Source of the DNA: Kiritimatiellia bacterium | Lineage (GTDB): Bacteria; Verrucomicrobiota; Kiritimatiellia; SLAD01 | NCBI GenBank assembly: GCA_007128275.1 | Contig: SKXR01000196.1 | Location: 1-7,724, forward strand | DNA: 7,724 bases | Direction: 5' to 3' | Shown: positions 7,023-7,724 of the stretch, piece by piece | Layout: every line of letters begins with the position of its first letter | Position numbering within the stretch: position 1 is the stretch's first letter | Notes under the pieces: generated by a model | Told to the model about the DNA's origin: nothing | The model's input: only the letters and a program-made list of their open reading frames with translations | Database searches by the model: none | Program-made: the position numbers and the translations under genes

Positions 7023-7030
7023 AACGGCAA

Positions 7031-7591
7031 ATGCGTATTACGGGAGGCACATTGGGCGGTCGAATCATCAACGTCCCGAAGAAAGGTGTCCGTCCGACCC
7101 AGGAGCGGGTGCGAGAAGCCGTCTTCTCCTCGTTGGCCGGCGGCATCGAGGGGGCTCGTGTTCTTGACCTGTTTGCCGGTTCAGGCGCCCTTGGGCTGGA
7201 GGCGTGGAGCAGAGGGGCGGGGCACGTATGCTGGGTCGAACAGGACGCCCGTACGTTTCAGATGCTCAAAGCCAATGTTCGCACCCTGTGCGGCGCTGAA
7301 GCGGCGGACCACTGTATGCGGGCGGACGTGATGGTCTATCTTAGAAGATGTCGCAACACCTATGACTTCATCCTTGCCGATCCGCCTTACGAAGGGCATA
7401 CTTTGAACTTCGACACTTATCAGTTTCTAGAGTCGATAGCCACGCAGGGGTGTCTGAAGTTGGAGGGGTGCCTGATACTGGAACAGCGTGCATCCCAGGC
7501 GGTGTCTGAACACCCGAGTTGGGTTATCGCGAAAAGTAAGTCATATGGTGATACGCGCGTGCTGTACTACGCCCTGAACCCGGAACCCTGA
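7031..7591 (+). CDS. rsmD: 16S rRNA (guanine(966)-N(2))-methyltransferase RsmD
   Basis: S-adenosylmethionine-dependent methyltransferase that modifies G966 (E. coli numbering) of 16S rRNA during small-subunit assembly, in the cytoplasm. At 186 residues it has the usual family length. The family signature is complete: N-terminal RITGGTLGGR (2-11), RPTQERVREAVFSSL (21-35), the SAM-binding loop VLDLFAGSGALGLEA (44-58), Glu70 after the second strand as the likely ribose contact, and the catalytic DPPY (117-120). The C-terminal strand DTRVLYY is also as expected. It starts 8 nt after a glycosyltransferase gene and is followed 13 nt later by coaD, a pairing seen in many bacteria, which supports the name. 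The last codons (ALNPEP) lie within a 7-bp tandem repeat that runs through the stop. Confidence 0.95.
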   Translation: MRITGGTLGGRIINVPKKGVRPTQERVREAVFSSLAGGIEGARVLDLFAGSGALGLEAWSRGAGHVCWVEQDARTFQMLKANVRTLCGAEAADHCMRADVMVYLRRCRNTYDFILADPPYEGHTLNFDTYQFLESIATQGCLKLEGCLILEQRASQAVSEHPSWVIAKSKSYGDTRVLYYALNPEP

Positions 7592-7596
7592 ACCCC
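7572..7596 (+). repeat. 7-bp tandem repeat, unit CCCTGAA, about 3.5 copies
   Basis: Units are CCCTGAA (7572-7578), CCCGGAA (7579-7585, one mismatch), CCCTGAA (7586-7592) and a partial CCCC (7593-7596). The array covers the last codons and stop of rsmD and ends 8 nt before the coaD ATG. It is a short heptanucleotide microsatellite; nothing in the sequence shows a function. Confidence 0.75.
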
Positions 7597-7604
7597 TTTG
7601 TATC

Positions 7605-7724
7605 ATGCAAGCAGCCATTTATCCCGGAACCTTTGATCCCCTTACGCTGGGGCATCTGGATGTGATTGAGCGGGCGGCGCGCATTTTTGATCGGTTGATT
7701 GTCGCCGTCGGGGTGAACGCGTCG
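7605..7724 (+). CDS. coaD: Phosphopantetheine adenylyltransferase (CoaD), first 40 codons
   Basis: N-terminal fragment of the enzyme that joins 4'-phosphopantetheine and ATP to make dephospho-CoA, the penultimate step of coenzyme A synthesis. The visible 40 residues read MQAAIYPGTFDPLTLGHLDV then IERAARIFDRLIVAVGVNAS and run off the window; full-length CoaD is about 160 residues. YPGTFDP (6-12) and GHLDVIERA (16-24) carry the nucleotidyltransferase T/HxGH signature (Gly16-His17) and are near-invariant in CoaD. The ATG at 7605 places the first strand correctly. No Shine-Dalgarno site precedes it; the 13-nt gap after rsmD and the same strand suggest cotranscription. Confidence 0.95.
   Translation, partial: MQAAIYPGTFDPLTLGHLDVIERAARIFDRLIVAVGVNAS

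Noticed and set aside
7519..7560. Possible promoter inside rsmD ahead of coaD (TTGGGT and TATGGT)
   Set aside because: The spacing of about 19 nt is poor, both boxes deviate from consensus, and the position lacks the -10 to ATG arrangement of the two good promoters.
1..7724. tRNA, rRNA, riboswitch, CRISPR, insertion sequence or attachment site
   Set aside because: Genes fill almost the whole window and no cloverleaf, spaced-repeat array, transposase or terminal inverted repeat was seen by eye.

Overview
The window is a dense, moderately GC-rich stretch of bacterial chromosome. It holds an envelope or extracellular polysaccharide locus that runs directly into a housekeeping pair (rsmD, coaD). 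A diderm is likely, because an AlgI/AlgJ-type O-acetylation pair sits next to a small lipoprotein with a clear lipobox. I cannot name the organism. Few starts have a convincing Shine-Dalgarno sequence, and two promoters appear to fire almost on the start codon; this would fit lineages outside the usual Proteobacteria and Firmicutes models (a PVC-type group is one guess, low confidence).

Layout. (a) Bases 1-3828, plus strand: the 3' part of an MBOAT O-acyltransferase (AlgI type), an SGNH-like AlgJ/AlgX-type acetyltransferase anchored by one membrane helix, an 86-residue lipoprotein of unknown function, and a GT4 glycosyltransferase. Junctions are 4 nt, 9 nt and a 1-nt stop/start overlap, so this looks like one operon whose promoter lies left of the window. 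(b) Bases 3829-3862: a 34-nt convergent gap with a small perfect hairpin. (c) Bases 3863-5834, minus strand: a GT2 glycosyltransferase with a membrane C-terminus, then a TupA-like ATP-grasp protein 10 nt downstream. (d) Bases 5835-5924: a divergent control region with two facing promoters of nearly identical build, each placing its -10 box 7 nt before the ATG. (e) Bases 5925-7724, plus strand: a second GT4 glycosyltransferase, rsmD, and the first 40 codons of coaD. A 7-bp tandem repeat spans the rsmD stop codon.

How the genes may work together (inference): the three glycosyltransferases build a glycan, the TupA-like protein may add an amino acid or peptide-like group through an acyl-phosphate intermediate, and the MBOAT/AlgJ pair moves acetyl groups across the inner membrane onto the exported polymer. 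No polymerase, flippase or export channel is visible, so the locus probably continues to the left. There are no RNA genes, CRISPR arrays, insertion sequences or other mobile-element signs. No gene-free stretch reaches 300 bases; the longest is the roughly 90-nt divergent promoter region.
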